In this document: positions 32,516-43,605 of the stretch, one piece after another
Layout: each line of letters starts with the position of its first letter
How positions within the stretch are numbered: the stretch's first letter is position 1
From: Podarcis raffonei
Taxonomy: Eukaryota; Chordata; Lepidosauria; Squamata; Lacertidae
DNA length: 64,000 nt
Direction: 5' to 3'
Assembly (NCBI RefSeq): GCF_027172205.1
Contig: NC_070614.1
Coordinates: 47,246,001-47,310,000, forward strand
Notes under the pieces: generated by a model
What the model saw: the letters and a program-made list of their open reading frames with translations, nothing else
Databases searched by the model: none
Told to the model about the DNA's origin: nothing
Made by a program: the position numbers and the translations under genes

Positions 32516-33004
32516 ATCTATCTATCTCAAAAACCACTCTTTCATTAACTTTGGGTGCATAAGTTCTTCATTAGGTAAGCAGGTTGAAATAGGCAGACCT
32601 TTAGAACAACACACATTTGTTCCTAGTTCTACTTTTGGAGATAGCAATAGCGATTGTTTGATCAGCAAAAGATTCTCCTGTTCATTATTTATTTATTTTA
32701 TTTATTTTAAATTTTTTTGTGACTCAAGTGTCTGGCTCATGTAGGCCAGGAGCCACCAACAACCCATGGGCACATGGATATCGGAAAAATCTGTTATGGG
32801 CACTATGCACAAACACCACAAGCAACCCATCACACACCACAACCTGTTATACAGACTGTGCTTATTTAAAGGCTAATCTCGGGGGGGGGGGGAGAGAGAG
32901 AACCAGGGAAGCTTTCTGCAGATGCATGGGCACCCATGGGCAGCATGTTAGCAACCCAGGATGCAAACACATTTTTCATATTTCCTCATTCACACATTGC
33001 TAAG
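31900..33004. other. 3' flank of B3
   Basis: No gene. A TCTA microsatellite lies at about 32430-32530; 32716-33010 resembles 11030-11330. Confidence 0.5.
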
Positions 33005-34110
33005 GTCACATTATAAATGACTTTTGTTGTTTTGAGAAAGGTAGAAATAGGGGGCCACTAGGTGGCACATCGGAAGATGGCTGACAATAAGATCTCTCCG
33101 ACCCACACGAAGTAATTTGGAGGCTATGATGGGGGTAATTAGCCTCCTTAACCCCCCCAGGATTATGGGGGGGGACGGCCCTTGCCTGCTGTGCCCTATA
33201 CCACCCCCGAATTTGTGGGGGTGGGGGCACTAGGCACAAAGCCCTCCTGTGGGATTCCGGCACTCCTTGATGCTGTCTCTGATCCGCGCCTCTAGTTGCA
33301 AGAATCTTCAAAAGAAACAATTTGGATGAGATAAATTGCACATACTTCAAGGAAAAAGGGGGAGTAAAGACTGCTGACAGAAGAGATCTCTGATAACAAG
33401 GCAAGAATAAAATATGAGAATATACGTCAAGATACGGTACGGCAAATGACTGAGGGGGGAGGGGGGGAAAACCTTCCTTTCCTTTTTTATGTGATTTAAC
33501 AAGAATCCCCTCCCCTAATGAGTCAGGAATGTAGCTTTAAGGACTTAAGCTGTGGATTTAAGGCTGTGTGGAGATAAACTTTCGAACCAAAGCAATGTTT
33601 CAAGACGAAGCTGGAAAGTTAAGAGTTTTGGAATGACGCAGTTAAAAATGCCGTCGCCATCTTGGGAGGCATTGTTGGAGCTCTTGTGTCTGGGAGGAGA
33701 AAGAGAGAAATAGAGCTGTTTACATATCGTGGATTAACTCCTCTGTGGGACTTAAGAGCGACAAATGCCTGATTTATGATGGAAAGAGTGATGTTATCTA
33801 CGAAGGAGATAGATGGAAACCATCTGGACTTAGATTGGAAGAATGGGAAATTCACACAGGATTATTATATTTGCTTATTGGCTTAAGGAGACTAACAGAA
33901 GAGATTGTAAAAGAAAAAGAGAAATTATATGAACAAGATATGATGTGGAAACACCAAGATAAGACTGGATAGAAATTATGAACTTTGTTTGGACTGATTG
34001 GGACTGATTTGGACACTAACGCAGTAATAAGAAGATGATTTGAATCCCCCTTTGGATCTTGAAGTATGGGTTCCCCCAACAAAATTTAAAAATTTGGCTT
34101 TGTTTAAGAG
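33005..34110. other. Unclassified inserted segment, possibly a LINE 5' region
   Basis: Unlike neighbouring V-unit flanks. It begins with a GC-rich stretch (GGCCACTAGGTGGCACATCGG, runs of G and C) and passes through AAGATGGC...CATCTTGGGAGG text. A short open frame at 33745-33972 reads GLKSDKCLIYDGKSDVIYEG..., ending in a lysine/glutamate-rich stretch (VKEKEKLYEQ) that could be the start of a coiled coil. The order (GC-rich leader, then a small charged frame) would fit the 5' UTR and ORF1 start of an L1-like LINE, but I cannot confirm it. Confidence 0.3.
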
Positions 34111-34439
34111 ATGGCATTTGACAAACATTTTTCCCTCTTTGCTGTGCCCTTATCTACATGTTTATTTAATTCCCAATCTAAACTTTCTGAAACCTCATTT
34201 GATCATATCATTCCATTTATGTTAAAGAGCAGTTCACCACCACCCCTAAAAAGGGCACTGGACATGTTCAAAAAAGAAGCCTGTGTTGCTTTTCTAACCT
34301 GATATGGATAGATAAATCCATCACTGTAAAGAGCTATGTGCATTGTGTGGTAGCAAAGAAGGATGTTTTTGCAAAGAGCAGACACGCCTCCAGTTCTACA
34401 TTGCCAAGTGTTTCTGCTAGTCCTTTTATCCTAATGAGT

Positions 34440-34447
34440 ATGTAAAT
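34440..34447 (+). promoter_or_regulatory. V promoter octamer variant of B4
   Basis: ATGTAAAT, 83 bp before the leader ATG. Confidence 0.65.
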
Positions 34448-34529
34448 CTTCAGAGAAAGCTTCCTCTTTAAAGCAGTCAGGCACCCTCCCTTTGCCTGCA
34501 TGCTTGGGTCAACATTTCACACAGGGAAA

Positions 34530-34974
34530 ATGATAGCTTTGCTTAAGCTTGTTTTCTTTTCAGCAGCCTTTTGAGGTAAATCCATCCTTTCTGTTGAAGA
34601 AAGCTAGTACATGATGGGTGTTAAAGACATACACCAGGTCTCTTAAAATGCCTTTCTTTCTAGGTGTCCAGTCAGAGGTCCAGCTGGTGTAGTCTGGAGG
34701 GGATGTGAAAAGGCCTGGGGAGTCCCTCCGCCTCTCCTGTCGAGCCTCTGGGTTCACCTTCAGCAGCAAATGGATGCACTGGGGAAGACAGGCTCAGGGA
34801 AAGGGCCTGGAATGGGTTGCAAGTATAAATGCAGGTTCATCTGACATTCGCTACTTGGATAAAGTGAAGGGACGATTCACCATCTCCAGGGACAATTCCA
34901 ACAGCCTCCTCTATCTGCAAATGAACAGCCTTAAACCTGAGGACACGGCTGTGTATTACTGTGTAGCAGACATA
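34530..34974 (+). pseudogene. IGHV segment B4, pseudogene with two stops
   Basis: Leader exon 34530-34575 reads [14 protein letters not shown] then TGA just before the donor. The V exon 34664-34974 reads SEVQLV then TAG in place of the Glu of VESGG, then continues open: [22 protein letters not shown]2 [14 protein letters not shown] (Val to Gly and Pro to Gln against its sisters), [28 protein letters not shown]. The RSS is good: CACAGTG 34975-34981, 23-bp spacer, GCAAAAACC 35005-35013. So the recombination signal outlives the reading frame, as in B2. Confidence 0.9.
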
Positions 34975-35013
34975 CACAGTGTGAGGAAGTAAATCTGAAC
35001 CCAGGCAAAAACC

Positions 35014-35890
35014 TTCCTTTGCCTGCAGCTGCCCTCTGAATTGATTCAGAATCAATAAATTGATTAAAAGTATTCAGGTAATTCAGACTGATACATTTCT
35101 GTGCATGTCACAAGGAACACACAAAGGGAGAGTCATGGTGCAAAGAACTAAAAATGCCATCAACCATGACTAACATAAAATGGTGCTTGAAGTATCACTG
35201 GTGATTTCATCTGTAATCATTTCCCCATATTTTCCTCAGACATTTCCATCTGAACCAACTTTGTCTGAGCCCCTTGAGACCTGGATGCCTTGAGAGACAT
35301 CTCTCTAGTTCTTCAGCCCATGAGTAATAATTCATGGAGGAGGAATCCATGACACAATTGACTTCTCTCTTAATCTAGGTGTTCTATAGAGTGGAGTCAT
35401 TAAAATAAAACAATCATAGATAGTGATTATGCAATACACGAGGAACTCCCTGCCTTGTTGAGCTCAAGCAGGCTCCTGTACTCTTTTCTCCACCTGCTAA
35501 AAACAGGACCAGCGGCTTTTACAGCTTCTGAAATAAAAATATATTAGAACAATCGGTCAAAGGAGGAAATTTATTTTATTTTTTAAAAAATACGTACCTA
35601 CAATTTGAAATTGGATAACTGGGCAGCATCAGCTGTGAAGGCCAAAGCCTTTGCCAATGTAATGTAGGAATCATTTTCTAGACCATGGTCTGCCAGTAGG
35701 TTCTTAACACATGCAAAGACAGCCTGACAAACAAACCATGGAGGCCAGCACAGGCAAAAACTCCCAAGCATGAGGCTTTATGTTAAGGGTAAGTCAGACC
35801 TGCATTCTCCAATTCCTGGAATGGCATATTACCAATCTGTGAGGCACAGCCCTGGAGAGCAGACCATGAGCAGGACCATCAGTTAGGAGA
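35014..35890. other. Flank between the V array and the V2R block
   Basis: No gene. 35090-35400 is again the unit flank (AAATGGTGCTTGAAGTATCAC text). The last V-array-like sequence ends near 35410; after that nothing recognisable until the V2R flank repeat. Confidence 0.5.
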
Positions 35891-36950
35891 ACTTTCAGGA
35901 GCAGATAGTAAAAAGTTTGAGCTATGCCGCTAGAAATCAGATGCCTAGAAATGTAATGGTGTCAGACTCCTACTGCCTGCCTGCTTGTGTATTGGGCTCA
36001 GCAAGTCCCTATATTATTCCCCTTTGACACCTGGCACAGAAAGGAAGACCAAATGGGAGCCACTATTTTGTTGTTGTTGTTTAGTTGTTTAGTTGTGTCC
36101 GACTCTTCGTGACCCCATGGACCAGAGCACGCCAGGCACTCCTGTCTTCCACTGCCTCCCGCAGTTTGGTCAGACTCATGTTTGTAGCTTCGAGAACGCT
36201 GCCCAACCATCTCGTCCTCTGTCATCCCCTTCTTCTTGTGCCCTCAATCTTTCCCAACATCAGGGCCTTTTCCAGGGAGTCTTCTCTTCTCATGAGGTGG
36301 CCAAAGTATTGGAGCCTCAGCTTCACGATCGGTCCTTCCAGTGAGCACTCAGGGCTGATTTCCTTGAGAATGGATAGGTTTGCAGTCTTCTTGCAGTCCA
36401 TGGGACTCTCAAGAGTTTCCTCCAGCACCATAATTCAAAAGCATCAATTCTTCGGCGATCAGCCTTCTATTTTAATTCATTCTAATGAATGAATTCTAAT
36501 GAATGAATTAAATTCTATTTTAATTCATTCTAAATCCAAATAAGGTGACCACATAAGGTAATGAAGCAGAGCAACATTACACACTCGACATTGATTATTA
36601 TTGTGATTCTCAGTAATATAAAAGTATCCTCAATTATTCCCAGAATGCATGTTGTAATAATAGACAGTGATCTGTACACTTTTACTGATTCATAGCTGAC
36701 TTTATTATTTGAATCCATGTAGCTTTAAAGCCTCCAAGACCTTTACTAAACAATAAGTAGACACATGCACAACCGCTTTACAATCATAGGACTCAGCTAC
36801 ATTAGTGAAGAAACAGCAATTTGAATGCACTATAAACATGCAATACCAGATGGCGCCAGAGAGCAGGAAATTTTAAAACACAATTTCCATAGAGATTTTT
36901 TTCTTTAGTTTTAGTTTAATGATCCAATTTATTTACGGTGTTTCTTTTCT
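35890..36950. repeat. V2R 3'-flank duplication, copy 1 (partner 45390-46200)
   Basis: Direct repeat with 45390-46200 (GTGTCAGACTCCTACTGCCTG, CATTGATTATTATTGTGATTCTC, TGCACTATAAACATGCAA landmarks). Here it lies just beyond the 3' end of the minus-strand V2R gene. A BovB end is inserted in this copy, a MITE in the other. Confidence 0.7.
36070..36466 (-). mobile_element. BovB (RTE) LINE 3' end
   Basis: Minus strand: about 400 bp of the BovB 3' region. It includes GCCGAAGAATTGATGCTTTT, CTTTGGCCACCTCATGAGAA, CATGGGGTCACGAAGAGTCG and an AACAACAAC tail. The coding part reads LRLQYFGHLMRREDSLEKAL, the RTE C-terminus. Flanks show CTATTTT on both sides (36063-36069 and 36467-36473); the right flank is further complicated by a local duplication of AATTCATTCTAATGAATG. 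The match to what I remember of ruminant BovB is strikingly close, as expected from the known spread of this family between squamates and ruminants. Confidence 0.85.
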
Positions 36951-37020
36951 TGTGTTTAGATCCACCCATAGACTCACATGTCACATTTTTAACATCATTA
37001 AGCAACTTAACTTAGATAGT

Positions 37021-37021
37021 A

Positions 37022-37055
<34 letters not shown>

Positions 37056-37080
37056 CATTTATGTATACCCCGACCACCTG
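37021..37080 (-). repeat. ATT repeat with L2-type tail
   Basis: ATT repeats 37021-37056, then TATACCCCGACCACCTGG, the remnant of an L2-type 3' end, directly next to the V2R stop codon. Confidence 0.55.
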
Positions 37081-38175
37081 GAATATTATTGTTAATAATA
37101 CAAAAGCAATAAAATATCAAATATTAAAAATTCCCTAAAATTCCCTCCGAATTAGTTGTTCTCTGTTGTTCAGCTGGGGCTTGAGCACAATGATGTAGCA
37201 TTTAGGGGTGAAGATGCAGCCCAGTAACCCAGCACTGGAGGACAAGATGGAGAAGATCTCCACAGCCACCATGTATTTCCCTCTTGTGCTCAGGTAGGTT
37301 GGAACAAAAGACAACCATACACTGCAAAAGACTAACATGCTGAAGGTGATGAACTTGGCTTCATTAAAACTATCTGGTAACTTGCGGGCTAGAAATGCCA
37401 CAGTGAAACTGGAAATGGCCAAGAAGCCCATGAAACCCAAGACACAGTAAAACATGGTGACTGACCCTTCATTACATTGCAATAGGATTTCTCCAGTTAC
37501 TGAGTGCATGTCTAAATCAGGGAAAGGAGGAGAGGTTGCCAACCACAAGGTGCAAATACTTGCTTGAATGAGCGAACAGGAAAGAACAACAGACTGTCCC
37601 TGTTTTTTCCCCATCCACTTCCTCATGCTAGATCCTGGCTTTGTGGCCATGAAAGCTATCACTACAGTGATGGTTTTGGCCAATACACAAGAAACAGCCA
37701 CTGAGAAGATGATGCCAAACACTGTTTGTCGGAGAAGGCAGGTCACTTTTCCAGGTTTGCCGAGGAAAAACAATGATGAGACGAAGCAGAGCAGGAGCGA
37801 TATGAGGAGGGTATAGGTGAGGCCTCGGTTGTTGGCTTTGACAATGGGTGTATCCCTGCGCTTAATGAAAATTGCTAGCACCAAGACTGCAATAATGGAA
37901 AGAAAAACAGCAGCGAAGGCTAAAGTGATTCCTAAAGGTTCTTCATAAGAAAGAAAGGTTAAAACTTTTGGCATACATTCATCTTTGTCCTTACTTGGAA
38001 ATTTCTCTTCTGGGCAGTCATATCTAAAAAAAAAGTAAATTTATCATTCAGTATTATCTGTTACATATGGACTGTTCTCCACTCTACCTCTCATACATCA
38101 GTTATAAGCCATATAATTTTTGCTTGAAGGTTCCAGCCATATCTAAAAATTGAAAATTTCTCATTTCAGTATCTA

Positions 38176-38193
38176 TTACCTATGTGGGGAATA

Positions 38194-38247
<54 letters not shown>

Positions 38248-38520
38248 TCCAATGCTACTCTCTGGACTCAATCCTGAAGATAGGAATGGCACCACTGTAA
38301 TAAAGTGCACGTAATTCTCACTCCCCAGAGAGCTGATCCAGGAGGATACCATGGTTGATGGTATCAAAAGCAGATGAAAGATCAAGAAACAGGAGCAAGG
38401 TCACATTCCCCTTTCCTACTCTCAGCAGAAGTGATCCATCAGGGCAAACAAGGCTGACTCAGTTCCATTGCCAAGCCTGAACCCAGAATAGAATGGCTAT
38501 AGATAAGCTACTACATTCCC
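38176..38520 (-). mobile_element. AAT repeat and L2-type LINE fragment in V2R intron 5
   Basis: AAT repeats 38187-38247 followed by LINE text ATGGTTGATGGTATCAAAAG and AAAGATCAAGAAACAGGAGC, a diverged L2/CR1-type piece in minus sense. Confidence 0.6.
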
Positions 38521-39176
38521 TAAAAGGGGGGTATCTGAAATATTATCATTTTAGGGTCCTCCAACAATACAACTGGACAGCAGAGGAGGGGTGCAGTAAG
38601 CAAATGAGCACACCTCTGGATGAGCCTCTCAAGTTGAACATGGATTGATTCATGTTCTATTATGTAACATGGAACCAAAGTTTGGTTACCCGTGGAAGTA
38701 ATTGGGAGATACATTCCCTTCTGCCTTCTGCATATACTGATGTTGATTTAGCTAATCAAATTTCCACTTGTGAATAGAAATCTTATATAACTTTTTCAAT
38801 TTGCTTTGTGTGGTGGAAACATTGGGGTACTGCATAACCTACCCATCTTATTGGAAATCTTCCCTTCTGGACATGGAGTACAATCATAGCAGCAAAATTT
38901 CTCCCCTTCCTTCCTTTTCTTCTGGTTACCAGGATAGCAGTAGTCATTACACAAGGACATGGGCATCACCTATCCATAACCATGAAAGGCGTTACAAAGG
39001 GAAATTCAGTTAGATAGACAGAGATATACATCTGTTGTTTATCTTGGCTGATACCTTAGATGTTTTAAGCACCTAGCTGTACTTAACTGGGCAGGCAAGA
39101 AAACACCTCTGGGAATACCAGTAGTTGAGCCAGCAGAGAACTCACAAAGACTGAGTCACAAAGTTATTTGAATATA

Positions 39177-39436
39177 CAGTGGTACCTCGGGATGCGAACG
39201 GGATCCATTCCGGAGCCCTGTTTGTATCCTGAAAGGAACGTAAGATGCGACAATGCGTCTGTGCGTGTGCGGGTCGCGTTTTGCCGCTTCCGCGCATGTG
39301 TGTGACATCATTTTGAGCTTCTGTACATGCGCGAGCGGCAAAACCTGGAAGTAACACACTCCATTACTTCCAGGTTGCCGCGGAGCACAACCTGAAAGTG
39401 CTCAACCTGAAGCACATTCAACCCAAGGTATGAGTG
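39177..39436. mobile_element. Tigger/pogo-like MITE in V2R intron 4
   Basis: Begins CAGTGGTACCTCGGGATGCG and ends ACCCAAGGTATGAGTG, flanked by TA (39175-39176 and 39437-39438). The interior is CpG-rich (GTGCGGGTCGCGTTTTGCCG). Confidence 0.75.
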
Positions 39437-39557
39437 TAATGAGTTAGTCACTATTGTTTCAATTTCCTCATGTGCATACAGAGGAGATAGCAAAGACGAT
39501 GAGCTAATATGAAACCAATACTATTATATATGTGTTTGTGTAGTTCATATATATCTA

Positions 39558-39558
<1 letters not shown>

Positions 39559-39624
<66 letters not shown>
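39559..39624. repeat. TC then CA microsatellite
   Basis: About 21 TC units running into about 10 CA units. Confidence 0.9.
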
Positions 39625-39696
39625 TGAATGAACTATAAAGGGTATAGACCCTTCTGAAAGTTGCTACATTGTATTTGGATGTGAATATACTACTAT

Positions 39697-40064
39697 GGGG
39701 ACGCGGGTGGCGCTGTGGGTAAAACCTCAGTGCCTAGGACTTGCCGATCGCATGGTCGGCGGTTCGAATCCCTGCGGCGGGGTGAGCTCCCGTCGTTCGA
39801 TCCCAGCTCCTGCCCACCTAGCAGTTCGAAAGCACCCCCAAGTGCAAGTAGATAAATAGGTACCGCTTTATAGCGGGAAGGTAATGGTATTTCCGTGCAC
39901 TGCGCTGGTGCTGGCTCGCCAGAGCAGCTTCGTCACGCTGGCCACATGACCCGGAAGTGTCTTTGGACAGCTCTGGCTCCCGGCCTCTTAAGCGAGATGA
40001 GCACGCAACCCCAGAGTCGGACATGACTGGCCCGTACGGGCAGGGGTACCTTTACCTTTACCTT
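39697..40064 (+). mobile_element. Sauria-type SINE in V2R intron 4
   Basis: Full length, GGGGACGCGGGTGGCGC to TACCTTTACCTTTACCTT, with an 11-bp target duplication TATACTACTAT (39686-39696 and 40065-40075). Lies antisense to the receptor gene. Confidence 0.9.
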
Positions 40065-43000
40065 TATACTACTATCAATCACTGCTATACTAAAATTTAA
40101 GCTTTCCCCACCTATGGAAACTAATCACCGGGGGGAAACAAATCAAAGGGGGGGGAATGAAAAAAGTGAAAATGAACCAAGAAATCCCTTCTCCAAGTAA
40201 TGTTTGTGCTGGTGCAAAGTTATCTCTGTGACCAGAGCTTTTTCAAAAGATTCAGACATAGTTGCCACATCAATCTTTGTCCAAAAGCATAAAGTGTTCT
40301 ATCAGCATTATTATTCTCATGACGTGATTGGCCAGAATACTGCCTGGAAAAGCAGCAAGGGAATCCTAGGCTATAAGGACATTGAATGCAGCACCTTCCA
40401 GCTCATCTGTACCACAATTCATACCTGGTTGAAACCACTGTGCCAAACAATTAGATCTTCATGAATGATGAGTTCTTCTCCTTCAGGAGCCTCTGGGTCA
40501 ATCCAACCAATTTTCGCTTTCTGGAAAGAGTTGTTTGGAAATATGACCATATTTATGATGTCAAAGCCACCTCCCATTTCCCATTTGTCATTAAAGGAAA
40601 TGGTTTCACCAGCTGAGTTGTTAAATGAAATCTTGTGAAGAACATGATAGAGCTAAGATAGAAGGAATACAAAAAAGAATGTGGCATGTAAACAAATTGG
40701 AGAGTTCATCTTATGTCAGGTAGTGCCTTCAAAAGTTGTTGGACTACAATTCTCATGAAGCATTCAGCTTGACTAAATGTCAGGGATTATGGGAATTCAT
40801 TCTGCATTGCATATTCAGACTCCAGTGACTTAAACCACCACCACCACCACCTATAAAATACATTCAGCCAATACAATATCCAACTCCATATCCTCAGTGA
40901 CTAATGCAGGTGAAAGCTAAATATAGCCGCACATTGTACTTATTTGGCTACTGAAATAAAAATACTTCTTTGTAGGGACATTACCTGCCAAGGCTGAACA
41001 TCTTCAAGTTCAATACTGAAACCTTTCCCATTGGCTCTCTGTTTGGATCGGGAAGAGCCCATAACATACAAAGCATATGCAACAGCATAAACACCATTAT
41101 AGATACTATAGCTGTGTCCTGTCATGAGCAGTTCAAAGTGTGGCCCAGAAAGACTCTCCAGCCTCTCCTCCCCAGTACATATTCCATCAATATCCATTGT
41201 GGCATTGGGATTAGGAGCCACACAGTCAAAGGCTTGCTCCCAAAAGTCCTTCAGAAAACCATCTATCTGGGGCCCATAAGGTTTTATGGTCTGAATAAAT
41301 TCCGTAAACCCTGCAATCTCTTTGGCGTGGATTGTAAAGGAAATTGCACCTTGGAACATCTGAAGACCCCAGCCCTTTTGAATGCCAGTCAATATGAAAT
41401 CTATCTGGGTTGTCGTAATCCACACCTTTCTGAGTGATGTATTCTCCTTCATTCCAGTGTCTCGTATAAATATAATAGTTCTCAGCCATGATATAGTCAA
41501 TGATTCTCCATATATAATAAAGGTAGTCACGTTATTATTTGTGTAATGTACATAAACCTTTGTGGCTATATTACCAAGTTCCTCCAAGCTATCCCAGTGG
41601 GCTATTTGTGGTATTCTTTCTGTGAATGCTGAACAGATCACATACTGGGAAAATAATGGCTCCAGCGTCTGTAAGAAATGTTCGCCACTGCTATTATCAA
41701 CTGGAAGAAGCCCAACCCATGTCCATTTGAAATATTGGAGTAACCGGATAATCCCCATATACTGCTGAGTTTCATTTGGGACGAGGCGAAAAAAGGATGG
41801 CCCTTGAGTGATATGATTCTCTTGTGGGGCAAATGAGCCATATGTGAGCTGAAAGAAAATGGACAGATATTGCAAGGAAAATTTAGGAGTGACTATGTTT
41901 CTGATTATACAACTAATATATCTTGAAACAGTCTGGAAACCTAGAGTTACAGATAACACTTGAAGTCGAATTTCCCAAGGATATAGAATGTATTGTTATT
42001 ATAATAAATTAATTATTTGATTTATTGGTTGCTTTGTTACGAAGGTAACTCAAAATGTATTCCATTATATAAACAAACATGTTCATTAAAACCACCATAA
42101 AAGAAAAACAAAGCTAAAAAGCAACATTGGTGGTGGGGTTTTAAAAAGAAGAAAGCAGGATTAAAACATCCCACCCACTAATGGAAGCCACAGATAATTA
42201 AGAGCCAAAGGCTTTGCATAAATAAATGTTAAATAACAATTGAAGACTAAATACAATACAATGGGTAAATTTAGAAGGATTTTTCTTTTTCTTTTGGTCA
42301 ATCCCTGCTTTTGTCAACTCCCTCCTTTTGAACTACAAAATAAAGCTTAGCATAAGAAAGAAGAGCCTAAATCACTCTCACACAAATTTAAATATACAGA
42401 GAGAATTCCTACCTGCGGAACCTTATAGGAACCTATAATATCTGCCATGAGGTTAGAGGTATCAGAGCCAAGTCCGCCAATGATAGCCATGAGGTTTTTC
42501 TGTCTGTCACACTGGTAGTTGGGGACAAATCTATGTGATTTGAAGAGCACCTCCAAAGTGGTATGATAAGTCATCCTTGCATCGTAGTAGCTATCATAGA
42601 TATGGAATCCAAGTGTGACATTAGGTAGGATCTTAGGATTCTCGTTGATTTCATTCACCGCAAATGCCAAGGCAAGGATGTGCTGGTAGAATTTTGTTAT
42701 CATTCTGCATATAGAGGTAGAATTCAGTCATCCCTTTCTGTATTAAGGATGATTACTGCTGTCATGTCACATTGAATTTTGTGTTAGAGTGACATGGATT
42801 CTAACAAAAACATTTTGGTTCCACCAGGGTGGGGGAGGAATCCATTGTTCAACTTTCAGTAATTTTCTCTTTGAATAAATACATTTGGTTATATTTTGTA
42901 TTAGAGCAACTTATATTGTAATAAAATTTTTATTCAGCTCATGTGATTGAGCTTGGGTTTCTTTCAGTGCCAAGCAAAAACTTTTAGAAATGGGTTAGGG

Positions 43001-43118
43001 GTTTTAAATGTACCGTATATCTTTCTCCTGTTGGTTTCAATGTATCTATATGGGAGTGGGGGCTGTCTGTGTGCTTGTTGGGTTGCCCTGTATAAAATAA
43101 AGTGACATATACCAATTC

Positions 43119-43145
43119 AATGAAGAAGAAGAAGAAGAAGAAGAA

Positions 43146-43177
<32 letters not shown>

Positions 43178-43215
43178 AGAAGAAAAAGAAGAAGAATTAG
43201 AAGAATTAGAAGAAA
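43119..43215. repeat. GAA microsatellite
   Basis: About 25 AAG units with a few interruptions, next to the following SINE in V2R intron 1. Confidence 0.9.
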
Positions 43216-43245
43216 GTGATTTATGGTGATTTATGATGCACCACA

Positions 43246-43605
43246 GGGACGCGGGTGGCGCTGTGGGTAAAAGCCTCAGCGCCTAGGACTTGCCGATTGA
43301 AAGGTCGGCGGTTCGAATCCCCGCAGCGGGGTGCGCTCCTGTCGCTCGGTCCCAGCGCCTGCCAACCTAGCAGTTCGAAAGCACCCCCGAGTGCAAGTAG
43401 ATAAATAGGGACCGCTTACTAGCGGGAAGGTAAACGGCATTCCGTGTGCTGCGCTGGCTCGCCAGATGCAGCTTGTCACTCTGGCCACGTGGCCCGGAAG
43501 TGTCTGCAGACAGCGCTGGCTCCCGGCCTCTAGAGTGAGATGAGCGCACAACCCTAGAGTCTGTCAAGACTGGCCCGTACGGGCAGGGGTACCTTTACTT
43601 TTACC
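43246..43605 (+). mobile_element. Sauria-type SINE in V2R intron 1
   Basis: Full length, with a perfect 14-bp target duplication TATGATGCACCACA (43232-43245 and 43606-43619). Confidence 0.9.

Noticed and set aside
12900-36000. D or J segments between V genes
   Set aside because: Looked for 12-bp-spacer RSS pairs and WGxG J motifs; none convincing.
43119-43215. CRISPR-like or functional tandem array
   Set aside because: Simple AAG microsatellite in a vertebrate intron.
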